A DNA stretch of 64,000 nucleotides from positions 5,267,980 through 5,331,979 of the forward strand of contig NZ_KI912107.1 of the NCBI RefSeq assembly GCF_000517085.1, given 5' to 3'. The notes under the pieces are model-generated. The model searched no databases, had not been told where the DNA came from, and was given only the letters and a program-made list of their open reading frames with translations. Within the stretch, counting starts at the first letter, position 1, and each line of letters begins with the position of its first letter. The position numbers and the translations under genes were made by a program. Positions 8,608 through 18,396 of this stretch are shown piece by piece. This stretch comes from Saccharicrinis fermentans DSM 9555 = JCM 21142. Lineage in GTDB: Bacteria > Bacteroidota > Bacteroidia > Bacteroidales > Marinilabiliaceae.

Positions 8608-10323
8608 TTATTCTAATTCTTTTATTTTGCTTTGGTGTTGAATGATGCCAACTCGACCAACAAAATCACCAAAACGTTCGTTTTTTTCTCTTTCCGCGGC
8701 ATATTTACCTAGCAGAACTTTTAGTTCATCTAATATTTGTTCTTCAGATAGTGTTTCTTTGTACAGCGTGTTTAGTCGGTCTCCTGAGAATCCGGCACCC
8801 AGGTACATATTGTATCTACCTAATGAACGACCTACAAAGCCTATTTCGCCTAGGAATGGTCTGCCACAGCCGTTGGGACATCCCGTCATCCGAATTAATA
8901 TTTCATCATTGCTAAGCTTGTTATCTGCCAGAATGACTTCTATTTTGTCCATCAATGATGGGAGGTAACGTTCAGCTTCGGCAAAGGCCAGGCTACAAGT
9001 GTTTAGTGCCACACAGGCCAGTGCGTGTTTACGAGCGCCGCTCAGCTGACCCACAGGCCATATTTTATATTCTTTGAGTAATGCTTCTATCTCTTTCTTG
9101 TCCTCATCTTTTATGGCGCCTAATACCAAACCTTGGTTACCTGTTAGTCTGAAATCACATTTCTTCAGTTCGGCAATCTTTCGCAAACCAGTCTTTAGTG
9201 ACTGTTTATCAGAATCTTTAATTCTGCCGTGTTCTATGTATAAGCCAAGAAACCATTTGCCACTGGCAGCCTTCTTCCACCCAAAAAGGTCGCCATTGGT
9301 TTTAAACTGATAGGGCTTTGATTTTGCCAGCTTGTAGCCCAGCTTTTCTTCAATCATATCTTTAAAGACAGAAGGACCTATACGGTCAACAGTATATTTT
9401 AAACGTGCTTTTCTTCTGTTTTCACGATTACCATAGTCTCGTTGAAGTTTTACAATCTCTTCAATTACCTCAATGGTTTTGTCATAAGGAACATAGCCTA
9501 TTATATCTCCCAGTCGAGGATAGGTGCCTGCCTCGGTAAAGGTCATGCCCAGTCCACCGCCAATGGCGATGTTAAATCCCTCTATCTGATCTCCTTTGCC
9601 AATGGCTATTAGTCCAATGTCATTGGAGAACAGATCGGTGTCGTTATAGGGAGGAATGCTAATGGCAATTTTAAATTTTCGAGGTAGATATGTTTTACCG
9701 TAGATGGGCTCTTCATCCTGTTTTCCGTCTACCAGTATTTTTTTATCCAACCATATTTCATGATAAGCCGATGTTTTGGGTAGTAAATGTGCACTGATGT
9801 CTTTGGCCATTTTATAGGCAGACGGCACCAGAGGTGAGATGGCCTCGTTGGTGGTGCACATCACATTTCTGTTTACATCACCGCAGGCGGCAATGGTATC
9901 CAGCAGTGTTTCGTTGATGTGTTGCATGGTTTCTTTCAGCCTTCTCTTGATTATGCCGTGCAGCTGAAATGCTTGGCGTGTAGTCAGCTTAAGGGTATTG
10001 TTACCATGGGTTTTTGAGAGTTCATCAAAAGCAATCCATTGATCGGCGGTAGCCAGACCTCCGGGTATGCGCACCCTGATCATGAAACTGTACAAAGATT
10101 CTAGTTTTTGTTTTTTACGTTCCACTTCCAGGTCTCGGTCGGTTTGCTGATAGCTGCCGTGAAATTTAATGAGTTGGGTGTCATCCTCCGCAATGGCTCC
10201 TGTAGCGAGATCGTTCAAACTCTTTTCAAGGCTTCCTCTTAAGAAGTTGCTTTGTGTTTTAATTCTTTCTACGTCAGAAGGATTCCAGGATGGTAATATC
10301 TCGTTTTCTGTAATTTTAGCCAT
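8608..10323 (-). CDS. cysI: Sulfite reductase hemoprotein (beta) subunit
   Basis: Reduces sulfite to sulfide with six electrons at a siroheme-[4Fe-4S] centre. The cluster-binding cysteines are visible as CVALNTC (near residue 435) and the later CPNGCGRPFLGEIGFVG block (near 480), the standard C-x5-C...C-x3-C pattern. N-terminal FMIRVRIPGGLATADQW and LKLTTRQAFQLHGI are the sulfite-binding ferredoxin-like repeat. At 571 residues it is of normal length. The flavoprotein gene cysJ lies 30 bases upstream on the same strand, so this is the NADPH-dependent assimilatory enzyme in the cytoplasm. Confidence 0.95.
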   Translation of the reverse strand: MAKITENEILPSWNPSDVERIKTQSNFLRGSLEKSLNDLATGAIAEDDTQLIKFHGSYQQTDRDLEVERKKQKLESLYSFMIRVRIPGGLATADQWIAFDELSKTHGNNTLKLTTRQAFQLHGIIKRRLKETMQHINETLLDTIAACGDVNRNVMCTTNEAISPLVPSAYKMAKDISAHLLPKTSAYHEIWLDKKILVDGKQDEEPIYGKTYLPRKFKIAISIPPYNDTDLFSNDIGLIAIGKGDQIEGFNIAIGGGLGMTFTEAGTYPRLGDIIGYVPYDKTIEVIEEIVKLQRDYGNRENRRKARLKYTVDRIGPSVFKDMIEEKLGYKLAKSKPYQFKTNGDLFGWKKAASGKWFLGLYIEHGRIKDSDKQSLKTGLRKIAELKKCDFRLTGNQGLVLGAIKDEDKKEIEALLKEYKIWPVGQLSGARKHALACVALNTCSLAFAEAERYLPSLMDKIEVILADNKLSNDEILIRMTGCPNGCGRPFLGEIGFVGRSLGRYNMYLGAGFSGDRLNTLYKETLSEEQILDELKVLLGKYAAEREKNERFGDFVGRVGIIQHQSKIKELE

Positions 10324-10353
10324 GAGTCTTTGTTTAAGTTTTTAATTGCATCA

Positions 10354-12153
10354 TTAATAAACATCTTCCTGAAATCTTTTTTCAGTGAATAGTTTTTTAA
10401 GGTATGCATTTGCTTCTTCTTTGGTTTTGTTACCGTACTGTTGAATGATGTTGAGGAGTTCGGCTTTTACATCTTTGGCCATGTTTTTCATGTCACCGCA
10501 TACATAAAAACAAGCGCCATCTTCGAGCCATTTGTACACCAACTCTCCTTTTTCTTTTAAACGATGTTGTACGTATATTTTTTCTTCCTGGTCTCGTGAA
10601 AAAGCAACGTCGATATTCGATAACAGTCCTTTTTTTCTGTATTGAAGCATCTCGGCCTGGTATAGAAAATCGGTCTGAAAATGCTGGTCGCCAAAGAATA
10701 GCCAGTTCTTACCACTAGCCTGGTTGTTTTCTCTTTGTTGCAAGAAGGCTCTGAAGGGGGCTATTCCGGTGCCGGGTCCCACCATGATTAGATTTGTATC
10801 GTCGGAGGGGAGGCGAAAGCCTTCGTTTTTCTTTACACGAACCGAAACATGATCGCCGATATTAATTCTGTCCGATAAAAAGCTAGAACATACGCCAAAG
10901 TGATCTCTGTTGTTTAATTGGTATTTGACAGCACCAACTGTAACATGAACTTCGTCGGGGTTATAGTCATAGCTGGACGATATGGAATATACGCGTGCTG
11001 GTAATTTTCGTAATATGGCAGGTAGGTCTTTTGCTTCTAGTGAAACAGGAAAATGTGTCACTAGATCTAAGAAATCTAAGCCGTATAGAAAATCGGCTAG
11101 CTTGCTTTTGTTCTCAAGGATGGCTGAAAGCTGATCGTTATGCGCAAATTCAGCATATTTTTTAAGAACGGGTACTGTTATTGTCGTGATTTCGTATCCG
11201 GTTTTTAAAGCTTCTTTTATTTTTTTTGTATCTCCATCTGCTTCAATCGTTTCATCCTCTGGGATATTTAATTGGTTGAGTATGGACAGGATAAGCTTGT
11301 CGTCATTATCTGCTCTTATTTCCAAAGCATCACCGGGTAAATAGCTAAGTCCGGTGTCTTCAATGTCTAATTCTATATGGTATGTTTTTTTACTGGAACC
11401 TCTTCCGTTTAATAATACTTTGTCGAGTACTTCTACTTCTATCCACTCATCACTGTTGAGTTCGTTGTTGGTAGTCCGAACCAATGGGTTTGTGGCAGTT
11501 GAGCTGGAGCCTGCGAATTTATTGGCTAAGGCTGGAAGAACCTCATCCAGCTGCTCCTTAAAGTCTATATCCAGCTCAATTAATTCGTGAACTTCGTTTG
11601 AACCCAGGGATTTGAGCTGATTGAATATGTCGCGACCTGTTTGGCAAAAGTTAATGTAACTGCTGTCGCCAAGGGCGATAACTGCATGATTTAACTGGTT
11701 AATTTTGGGCGCTTTTTTTCCGAAGATGTAGTTGTAGAAATCTTCTGCCGAAGCCGGAGGGTCTCCCTCGCCATGTGTAGAAACAATGACAAGTAAATTT
11801 TTTTCTTCTTTGAGCTTGCGGTTTTTGTATTCGGGCATGCTGGTTAAAGAAACATCAATGCCTTTTGCCTCTGCCAAGACAGCGAATTGCTCGGCAATTA
11901 GTTTCGAGTTACCCGTATGGGTCCCGTAAATAATGCTGAGCTTATTGGCTACAGCCACTTCAGAGGCACCGTTGGAGCCAATAATAGAAGCGCTGCTTTC
12001 TTGTAAAGCACCATCCAGGAGGCCGCCGCTCTGATTTAGTCCGGCCATATATCCCGACAACCAAAATCTTTGTTTGTCTGTCAGGCCTTCGTAAAGTTGC
12101 TTTGCCTGAGATATTTGTTCTTGCGTAAATATTTTATTGATAGCGTCAATCAT
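10354..12153 (-). CDS. cysJ: Sulfite reductase flavoprotein (alpha) subunit
   Basis: Carries electrons from NADPH through FAD and FMN to CysI. Domains run in the usual order: a flavodoxin-like FMN domain at about 70-210 (IIYGTHTGNSKLIAEQF, STHGEGDPP), an FAD-binding domain at about 230-450 (RVYSISSSYDYNPDEVHVTVG), and an NADPH-binding domain at about 455-599 (MVGPGTGIAPFRAFLQQR, FYVCGDMKNMAKDV, C-terminal RFQEDVY). 599 residues is the expected length. It lies between cysK and cysI on the same strand. The 136-base gap to cysK holds a GGCCGTT/AACGGCC inverted repeat. Confidence 0.95.
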   Translation of the reverse strand: MIDAINKIFTQEQISQAKQLYEGLTDKQRFWLSGYMAGLNQSGGLLDGALQESSASIIGSNGASEVAVANKLSIIYGTHTGNSKLIAEQFAVLAEAKGIDVSLTSMPEYKNRKLKEEKNLLVIVSTHGEGDPPASAEDFYNYIFGKKAPKINQLNHAVIALGDSSYINFCQTGRDIFNQLKSLGSNEVHELIELDIDFKEQLDEVLPALANKFAGSSSTATNPLVRTTNNELNSDEWIEVEVLDKVLLNGRGSSKKTYHIELDIEDTGLSYLPGDALEIRADNDDKLILSILNQLNIPEDETIEADGDTKKIKEALKTGYEITTITVPVLKKYAEFAHNDQLSAILENKSKLADFLYGLDFLDLVTHFPVSLEAKDLPAILRKLPARVYSISSSYDYNPDEVHVTVGAVKYQLNNRDHFGVCSSFLSDRINIGDHVSVRVKKNEGFRLPSDDTNLIMVGPGTGIAPFRAFLQQRENNQASGKNWLFFGDQHFQTDFLYQAEMLQYRKKGLLSNIDVAFSRDQEEKIYVQHRLKEKGELVYKWLEDGACFYVCGDMKNMAKDVKAELLNIIQQYGNKTKEEANAYLKKLFTEKRFQEDVY

Positions 12154-12182
12154 AATTTAGTCTAAATATATGACAAACCCAT

Positions 12183-12208
12183 GGCCGTTCAATTTGTTCA
12201 GAACGGCC
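12183..12208 (-). promoter_or_regulatory. Hairpin between cysK and cysJ
   Basis: 7-bp arms GGCCGTT and AACGGCC around a 12-nt loop, upstream of cysJ. No T run follows on the minus strand, so it is more likely an mRNA processing or regulatory hairpin than a terminator. Confidence 0.3.
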
Positions 12209-12289
12209 TAAGGTGTTCATTTTTTTATTATTAAGGAGTTGCTGGGGATGGGGGAGGAGTTGAGAGGGGCAATAAGTGTGCAGGTGCGC

Positions 12290-13207
12290 TTAAATCTCAA
12301 AACTACTCAAGTATCTTTCGCCGGTGTCGGGTAATAATACTACTATTCTTTTCCCTTTAAACTCTTCTCTTTTTGATACGCTTAGTGCTGCCCAAAGTGC
12401 TGCCCCTGATGAATAACCACATAGTAGCCCTTCGCTTATGGCTGCCTGATGACTGGTTTGAACAGCATCTTCGTTGCTCACTTGCACGACCTCGTCGATG
12501 ATGGCTGTGTTTAGGTTGGTGGGGATAAAGCCTGCTCCAATTCCTTGAATTTTATGGGGGCCTGCTTGTCCTCCGGAAATCACGGGCGAATCGCTTGGCT
12601 CTACGGCAATCACCTTTAATGCTGGGTTGCGTGCTTTGAGTACTTCACCTACTCCTGTGATGGTACCCCCAGTTCCTACTCCGGAAATAAACACATCAAC
12701 CTTGCCATCTGTATCTTTCCATATTTCTTCAGCAGTGGTAGTTCTGTGAATGGATGGATTCGCCGGGTTGTTGAATTGTTGTGGAATAAATGATTTTTCG
12801 TGTTCCTTCGCTAAGTCTTCGGCTTTGTCAATGGCGCCTTTCATCCCTTTGGGTGCTGGAGTTAGTACTAACTCGGCTCCAAATTTCTTTAGGAGTTTTC
12901 TGCGTTCAATACTCATGCTCTCCGGCATGGTCAAAATAAGTCGGTATCCTTTTATGGCTGAAACCAATGCAAGTCCAACTCCTGTATTTCCACTGGTGGG
13001 TTCTATGATAACTGTTTCTTTGTCTAGTTTTCCCGTCTTTTCTGCGTCTTCTATCATGGCAAGCGCAATCCTGTCCTTTACGGAACTAGCCGGATTGAAA
13101 AATTCTAACTTGGCTACTACCTGGGCTTTTCCTTCGTTTAGTTTGTTGATTTGTACCAAAGGGGTATTTCCTATTAAAGCACTAGTACTATTTGCAATTC
13201 CGCTCAT
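12290..13207 (-). CDS. cysK: Cysteine synthase A (O-acetylserine sulfhydrylase)
   Basis: PLP enzyme joining O-acetylserine and sulfide to give cysteine, using the sulfide made by CysJI. The PLP lysine lies in [11 protein letters not shown], the substrate loop is [11 protein letters not shown], and the phosphate-binding loop is [17 protein letters not shown]. The frame opens at 13246, but ATG at 13207 ([18 protein letters not shown]) matches the family N-terminus and gives 305 residues. First gene of the minus-strand cysK-cysJ-cysI-DUF2061 set. The C-terminal DTGERYLSS is conserved. Confidence 0.93.
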   Translation of the reverse strand: MSGIANSTSALIGNTPLVQINKLNEGKAQVVAKLEFFNPASSVKDRIALAMIEDAEKTGKLDKETVIIEPTSGNTGVGLALVSAIKGYRLILTMPESMSIERRKLLKKFGAELVLTPAPKGMKGAIDKAEDLAKEHEKSFIPQQFNNPANPSIHRTTTAEEIWKDTDGKVDVFISGVGTGGTITGVGEVLKARNPALKVIAVEPSDSPVISGGQAGPHKIQGIGAGFIPTNLNTAIIDEVVQVSNEDAVQTSHQAAISEGLLCGYSSGAALWAALSVSKREEFKGKRIVVLLPDTGERYLSSFEI

Positions 13208-13891
13208 ATTAAATGTTTTTGTATGTTTCTTAATTGTCTGGTACAAACATAGTAGATGAGAGTTTTAAAAAGAAATGCCAATGAAGTTAAAAGCATACTA
13301 ATTAAGTATGTAAACAGACTTTGGTGGATGTGTTTTTGCTGTGTTGTATTTTTTATGTATTTAATAATTAGGTGATTGTGTTTTTGTTTTTGGCGGGGTT
13401 TTATATTCATATAAAAATAGTAGGTCTATATGTGTGCTGTAGGGAATCTACTTGTTTATATGGAGGCTCCAAGAATACTACAGTTTTTTCTGTCTTTGAG
13501 AAGAAAGATTCAAAGACAAGGTTTTGATTTTTTTTTGAAAGCAAGGTGTTTGCTGCTTATAAATGACTGTTTTAAAAATGAGCATAACGTAGTGTTTGGA
13601 GTTTCTTGTAAAGATTATATTGGTGGTATTATGTAGGGTAGCGGACGGTAACAAAGTGTTGCATGTACACCTCTAAATATTCAACAAAATGAGGTGAAAA
13701 GTCCACATTCTTTATCTTGGGTATTGTGTTTATTTTACATTTGTGTTGTGGTATAACATTCATGTTGTTAGTTTGTTGTGTGTCTTTTATTTCTTGCTTG
13801 TTTTAGTTTGGCACTACTTTTATTTATAATAGGTCAGTACGGTACCATAGTGTAACCGATTTTTAGTTTTTAACCATTAAAAATTTTCAAG
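13208..13891. other. Long intergenic region with a dispersed repeat copy
   Basis: No credible gene is seen. A 68-codon frame at 13430-13636 overlaps a repeat and has no family resemblance. Positions about 13461-13616 are an inverted, diverged copy of 49913-50070. The rest is AT-rich and must hold the promoters for cysK (minus strand) and the small exported protein (plus strand). Confidence 0.55.
13461..13616 (-). repeat. Dispersed intergenic repeat, copy 1
   Basis: Read on the minus strand it aligns with 49913-50070 over about 155 bases. Shared blocks include CTCCAAACACT, TCTCATTTTT, AACAGTCATTTA, CCTTGTCTTTGAA and TCAAAGACAGAAAA. Each copy carries an internal CTTTGA/TCAAAG inverted repeat. 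Confidence 0.65.
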
Positions 13892-14209
13892 ATGAAAAGT
13901 ATTGTAATTATGGCCTTCGTGGCATTACTTGGATCAACAGCTTTATTTGCAACTATGAATGTACAAGTAAAACAAGCTCAGGTTGTTGCAGTGGAAGATG
14001 AATTAGCATTTACCGAGATTGCTGTGGATAAAATTCCTCAGCTGGTGGCTGATAAATTTGCCAAGGAAAATGAAGGGGTTGCTATTTTTAAAGCATATAC
14101 GGCTACAAAGGCAGATGGGAAAGTAGTTTACAAAATCAGTGTAAAAGATGCAGAGGGACAGGTGCAGGATTTCTTTTACAATGAAGACGGTTCGGCATGT
14201 AGTAAGTAG
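13892..14209 (+). CDS. Small exported protein, PepSY-like
   Basis: 105 residues with a signal peptide (MKSIVIMAFVALLGSTALFA). The mature part is a single small alpha/beta domain, with ...KIPQLVADKFAKENEG followed by VYKISVKDAEGQVQDFFYNEDG. This resembles PepSY-like or putative beta-lactamase-inhibitor-like (DUF2874) domains common in Bacteroidota, where such proteins are periplasmic and of unknown function. A single gene with its own upstream region. Confidence 0.6.
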   Translation: MKSIVIMAFVALLGSTALFATMNVQVKQAQVVAVEDELAFTEIAVDKIPQLVADKFAKENEGVAIFKAYTATKADGKVVYKISVKDAEGQVQDFFYNEDGSACSK

Positions 14210-14313
14210 AAAGAGGAGAATGCTCATTCGTTTTTTTGCAAGGAGAGTGCGTCGTGATGGTGCACTCTCTTTTGCATTGGGCGGACGTTATTGTAATGGA
14301 GAAGCTGCGGAGT

Positions 14314-15630
14314 TTATCTTGAGATTCTGATTTTTAGTTTCTTGCCTTTTATTTTTTCATTTTGCAGTAGATTGATCAGTTGCTTCACTTTTTTACGTTC
14401 AACCGCAATGTAAGCGCTGTGATCCAGTACGTCAATAAGTCCCAGCTCATCTTTTTTGAGTTTTCCTTTTTTTAGGAATAAACCTACGATGTCTATTTTG
14501 TTTATTTTGTCTTTCTTGCCATGGTCTAAATAGATTGTTTGCCATTGGGGAGGGGAAGGGGGTGTGTTGTAGTTGTTTAATGCTTCAAATTGTAGCTCTC
14601 CTTCTATATATTCAGGCAGTGTTTCTTGTTCTGCGAGTATTAGATAGGCAGTGCCGGATGCTTTCATGCGGGCAGTGCGTCCATTACGGTGGATAAATGC
14701 TTCTTTTTCCTTGGGGAGGTGGTAGTGAATTACGTATTTTATGTCCGGTATATCCAGGCCGCGCGATGCTAAATCGGTGGTGAGTAACAGGTGGTGACTG
14801 CCGTTTCTGAATTTTATCAGTGCGCGTTCGCGTTCTTCTTGTTTGAGACCTCCGTGAAAAAGGTCGTGTGCTAAGCCCATTTCGTGCAGGTGTTTACTGA
14901 TGCGGTCGGCTGCTTCTCGATGATTAACGAAAACCACCATGGGTTCGTTGCCCAATATGCAGACTAAGCTAAAAAAAGCCTCCAGTTTATCTTTCCCTTC
15001 TGAGCGAACGGCTTTTAGGCTTAGGTTTTCCTGAAGCTGCTCTTGGGGCAGGAAATCGAGGATCTTGTGTTTACGTAAGCGTACAAAGGATGGGATCTCT
15101 TGCATATTGGTGGCGGATGTCAGTATGCGCAGATTAAGTTCTTTGAGCTGTCCGATGATGTCCCGCATTTCTTGATGAAAACCTAGTTCCAGTGCTTTGT
15201 CAAACTCGTCTAAAACCAAATATTGAATGTGTTGTGTCGAAATATGACCTCTTCGTACATGATCCGCTATTCGACCAGGTGTTCCTACTATGATTTCGGC
15301 TGGATGTCTTAGGCTGTTTCTTTCGGTTTGAATCATATGCCCGCCATAACAACATAAAACCTTGTGACCGGTTCCTAGGTTTTTGATGACTTGTTCAATT
15401 TGTATGGCTAGTTCTCGGGCGGGGGCGAGAATCAGTAGTTGGGTTTTTTCTGTGCTGCCTTTAATTTTGTCTACCAAGGGGAGTAGGAATGCGAGTGTTT
15501 TGCCAGATCCTGTTGGAGACAGTAGTACTAGGTCGGTATTGCTTTCGATCATTTCGATCGATGCTGTTTGCATGGGATTGAGTGCGGTGATACCTAGCTT
15601 ATTTAAATATTTGCTTCTGTTGTTTTGCAT
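14314..15630 (-). CDS. dbpA: DbpA-type ATP-dependent RNA helicase
   Basis: Superfamily 2 DEAD-box protein. Motif I is SPTGSGKT, motif Ia PARELA, motif II the unusual VLDEFD instead of DEAD, motif III SAT, and motif VI HRNGRTAR. The C-terminal 75 residues (WQTIYLDHGKKDKINKIDIVG...KLKIRISR) form a DbpA RNA-binding domain, which in E. coli binds 23S rRNA helix 92 during ribosome assembly. The frame opens at 15672. ATG at 15630 (MQNNRSKYLNKLGI) is the more normal start and gives 438 residues. A single gene, convergent with the upstream small exported protein. Confidence 0.85.
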   Translation of the reverse strand: MQNNRSKYLNKLGITALNPMQTASIEMIESNTDLVLLSPTGSGKTLAFLLPLVDKIKGSTEKTQLLILAPARELAIQIEQVIKNLGTGHKVLCCYGGHMIQTERNSLRHPAEIIVGTPGRIADHVRRGHISTQHIQYLVLDEFDKALELGFHQEMRDIIGQLKELNLRILTSATNMQEIPSFVRLRKHKILDFLPQEQLQENLSLKAVRSEGKDKLEAFFSLVCILGNEPMVVFVNHREAADRISKHLHEMGLAHDLFHGGLKQEERERALIKFRNGSHHLLLTTDLASRGLDIPDIKYVIHYHLPKEKEAFIHRNGRTARMKASGTAYLILAEQETLPEYIEGELQFEALNNYNTPPSPPQWQTIYLDHGKKDKINKIDIVGLFLKKGKLKKDELGLIDVLDHSAYIAVERKKVKQLINLLQNEKIKGKKLKIRISR

Positions 15631-15842
15631 GGTGTAAAGATACAGCAAGGATTGGAATAAAATATGATTCATCTTATTTACTGTTCTGTGTGGAGTGTTT
15701 CGGGAGTTTTTTTTGAATGTTTAGCCTTGGTCTTGGTGTTGGTAGTGAAATATTTTTATTGTGTTAAGATGTTGATATTTGGTGTTTTGTTAGGTTTGTG
15801 AAGACTGTGAACGTGCAGAAGCTTTTAATTTTATATATTTCA

Positions 15843-15874
15843 TTTGGCTTTCTCAATAAAAGACTCTATATTTG
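15843..15874 (+). promoter_or_regulatory. Bacteroidota-type promoter of the initiator tRNA pair
   Basis: TTTG at 15843-15846, then 20 bases, then TATATTTG at 15867-15874. This is an exact match to the -33 TTTG / -7 TAnnTTTG consensus. It ends 40 bases before the first tRNA. Confidence 0.7.
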
Positions 15875-15913
15875 CAACCGCAAAAAAGGAAACTATTTAA
15901 GTTAAAAATATAT

Positions 15914-15986
<73 letters not shown>

Positions 15987-15990
15987 CTAC

Positions 15991-16020
15991 AAACCGATAG
16001 ACTTAAAGCTATCGGTTTTT
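15991..16020 (+). terminator. Hairpin after the first initiator tRNA
   Basis: AACCGATAG/CTATCGGTT arms followed by a T run, between the two tRNA genes. Confidence 0.7.
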
Positions 16021-16058
16021 ATCTGACAAAACAGTGATGTAAGTCACTCAAAATATAT

Positions 16059-16131
16059 TGCGGGATGGAGCAGTTGGTAGCTCGTTGGGCTCATAACCCA
16101 AAGGCCGTCAGTTCGAGTCTGGCTCCCGCTA
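16059..16131 (+). tRNA. tRNA-fMet (CAU), copy 2
   Basis: Same cloverleaf as the first copy and nearly identical in sequence. The acceptor's seventh pair has changed from G-C to A-T (TGCGGGA/TCCCGCT) by two compensating substitutions, and the variable loop differs by one base (AGGCC for AGGTC). The preservation of pairing argues that both genes are functional. Confidence 0.95.
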
Positions 16132-16136
16132 CTAAA

Positions 16137-16170
16137 AAAGCCGAAGGATTTGTTTCTTTCGGCTTTTTTT
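16137..16170 (+). terminator. Terminator after the second initiator tRNA
   Basis: AAGCCGAA/TTCGGCTT hairpin followed by a long T run. Confidence 0.85.
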
Positions 16171-16210
16171 TAACTTTGCCTTCATCTAAATTCACCATCA
16201 CAATAATTCG

Positions 16211-17086
16211 ATGAGTAATACAAAAGTTAAAAAGAGCTTCTTTCACAAGTTACGCAACAAGTATCGTCTGGCTATTTTCAATGAGCAAACCTACGAAGAG
16301 GTTTGGCAAATGCGTTTGTCCAGGTTAAATGTTTTTACCGTAGTGGGGTCTTCAGCAATCATATTGGTGCTGTTGATTATTCTTTTAATTGCCTACACCG
16401 GTTTGAGAGAGTATATTCCCGGTTATCCGGATGGGGATCAGCGTAGGATGTTGGTACGTAATTATAACAGGGTAGATTCGCTGGTGGCAGAAATAGAAAA
16501 GCGTGATAAGTTTTTTGAGTCCATCAAGGCTGTAGTGCAAGGAGAAGTGCCTCCTTCTGAAGAAGAGATGCTGCAAGATAATGGCATCTCAAAACCACAA
16601 AAGGTGGACTTTGAAATAAGTAAGGAGGATGAGGCCTTTAGGCAACGTGTAGAGGCAGAAGAGAAATATAATCTTGCGGTGCTTCCTGAGGGGAAAATGA
16701 TTCCGGAACTAAACCAGATTTATTTTTATTCTCCACTGAAAGGTATTGTGGTCAAGGAGTTTAGAGAGAGCGAAAGTCATTATGGAATTGATATTGTTGC
16801 TAAACCAGGTGATACTGTGCTGTCCATCATGGATGGAACGGTTATTTTTTCTGGATGGACTGTAGAGACTGGTTATACCATGATGGTGCAACATAGTAGT
16901 GATTTGATTTCAGCATACAAACATAATGCGAAGCTCTTGAAGAAAGCGGGTGATAAAATTGCCGCCGGTGAAGCAATTGCCAATGTGGGTAATTCGGGAG
17001 AGCTCACCACTGGACCGCACCTTCATTTTGAATTGTGGTACCAAGGCAATGCAGTTGATCCTACTAAATATATAATTTTTGAATAA
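16211..17086 (+). CDS. Membrane-anchored M23 family peptidase
   Basis: 291 residues: a short cytoplasmic N-terminus, one membrane segment at about 39-62 (VVGSSAIILVLLIILLIAY), an envelope linker with likely helical character (about 75-150), and a C-terminal LytM/M23 domain. The zinc motifs are HYGIDI (H-x3-D) and HLHFELW (H-x-H). Family members cut peptidoglycan cross-links or act as regulators of cell-wall hydrolysis. All metal ligands seem to be present, so it may be catalytic. It is followed after 15 bases by dxr, which suggests co-transcription. Confidence 0.85.
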   Translation: MSNTKVKKSFFHKLRNKYRLAIFNEQTYEEVWQMRLSRLNVFTVVGSSAIILVLLIILLIAYTGLREYIPGYPDGDQRRMLVRNYNRVDSLVAEIEKRDKFFESIKAVVQGEVPPSEEEMLQDNGISKPQKVDFEISKEDEAFRQRVEAEEKYNLAVLPEGKMIPELNQIYFYSPLKGIVVKEFRESESHYGIDIVAKPGDTVLSIMDGTVIFSGWTVETGYTMMVQHSSDLISAYKHNAKLLKKAGDKIAAGEAIANVGNSGELTTGPHLHFELWYQGNAVDPTKYIIFE

Positions 17087-17101
17087 TATACCCGGTAACA
17101 T

Positions 17102-18256
17102 ATGAAGAAGAGGATAGCGGTGTTGGGTTCTACCGGATCCATCGGAACGCAAACGCTGGATGTGATATCAAAGCATCCGGATAAATTTGAAGTAGAGGTA
17201 TTAACGGCCAATAATAGAATTGGTAAACTGGTAGAACAGTGTCGTAAATTTGTACCTAATACAGTAGTCATTGGCAATGAGGCAAAATATAAACAGTTGC
17301 AGGATGCACTAGAGGATTTGCCCATTAAGGTATATGCTGGTGCCGATGCCATCGCTCAGGTGGTGGAGATGGGCACGGTTGATGTGGTCTTGACAGCTAT
17401 GGTTGGTTTCTCTGGATTACAGCCTACCATGAACGCCATTAAGGCAGGCAAATGTATTGCATTGGCCAACAAAGAAACACTGGTGGTGGCCGGAGATATC
17501 ATAACGGAGATGGCGGCCAGTAATAAGGTGCCTATTCTTCCGGTTGATTCTGAACATTCGGCCATATTCCAATGTTTGGTTGGTGAGTTTCAAAATCCAA
17601 TCGAGAAAATTTATCTCACGGCCTCTGGTGGACCCTTTAGAGGAAAAGACCGGGCCTTTTTGGAAAACGTTACGCCGGAACAGGCCTTGAATCATCCTAA
17701 TTGGGAGATGGGAAATAAAATCACCATTGACTCAGCAAGTATGATGAATAAAGGACTAGAGGTGATTGAGGCACGTTGGTTGTTTGGGCTGACGCTGGAT
17801 CAGATTGATGTGATTGTGCATCCTCAGAGTATTGTACATAGTATTGTTCAGTATACCGACGGCTCAATGAAAGCACAAATGGGATTACCCGATATGCGAT
17901 TGCCTATTCAGTATGCGCTTACCTACCCGGAAAGATGTAAGGTGGATTTTCCCAGGTTTAATTTCTTGGATTATCCGAACCTGAGTTTTGAAAAAACCGA
18001 CCTGGAGGCCTTTAGGAATTTAGCCATTGCCTACGAAGCGCTGCGTAAAGGGGGTAATATGCCATGCATTATGAATGCGGCCAACGAAATTGTGGTGGAA
18101 GCCTTTCTGGAAAAGAAAATCGCTTTCCTAGATATGCCAGGAATTATTGAAGAAACCATGGTGAAAAGCAGTTTCTTGTCTAAACCTACCATGGATGATT
18201 ATTTTGAAACGGATGCCGAGGCCAGAAAAATAGCACAGTCCTTTATCGGTTTTTAA
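17102..18256 (+). CDS. dxr: 1-deoxy-D-xylulose 5-phosphate reductoisomerase
   Basis: NADPH-dependent conversion of DXP to 2-C-methyl-D-erythritol 4-phosphate in the MEP isoprenoid pathway. The N-terminal NADPH fold is GSTGSIGTQTLDVI. Catalytic and substrate segments are PVDSEHSAIFQCL, TASGGPFRGKD and SASMMNKGLEVIEARWLFG, followed by HPQSIVHSIVQYTDGS. 384 residues is the standard length. Start ATG directly follows the M23 gene and precedes rseP, the common gene neighbourhood in Bacteroidota. Confidence 0.96.
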   Translation: MKKRIAVLGSTGSIGTQTLDVISKHPDKFEVEVLTANNRIGKLVEQCRKFVPNTVVIGNEAKYKQLQDALEDLPIKVYAGADAIAQVVEMGTVDVVLTAMVGFSGLQPTMNAIKAGKCIALANKETLVVAGDIITEMAASNKVPILPVDSEHSAIFQCLVGEFQNPIEKIYLTASGGPFRGKDRAFLENVTPEQALNHPNWEMGNKITIDSASMMNKGLEVIEARWLFGLTLDQIDVIVHPQSIVHSIVQYTDGSMKAQMGLPDMRLPIQYALTYPERCKVDFPRFNFLDYPNLSFEKTDLEAFRNLAIAYEALRKGGNMPCIMNAANEIVVEAFLEKKIAFLDMPGIIEETMVKSSFLSKPTMDDYFETDAEARKIAQSFIGF

Positions 18257-18396
18257 AGCTAGGCTGTGTTTCTGAGGGGAGGATATGCTTGCTAACATAA
18301 AAAGAGTTGTCGTATGTAGCTATCTTTGGGGTTAATTACTATTATAATAGCAAAAAAGGAATATATTTGTAGCTCAAAAAAACGAATTTTATATAG

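Noticed and set aside
13430-13636. 68-codon frame upstream of the small exported protein
   Set aside because: It overlaps the dispersed repeat, whose other copy runs in the opposite sense and does not keep the frame.
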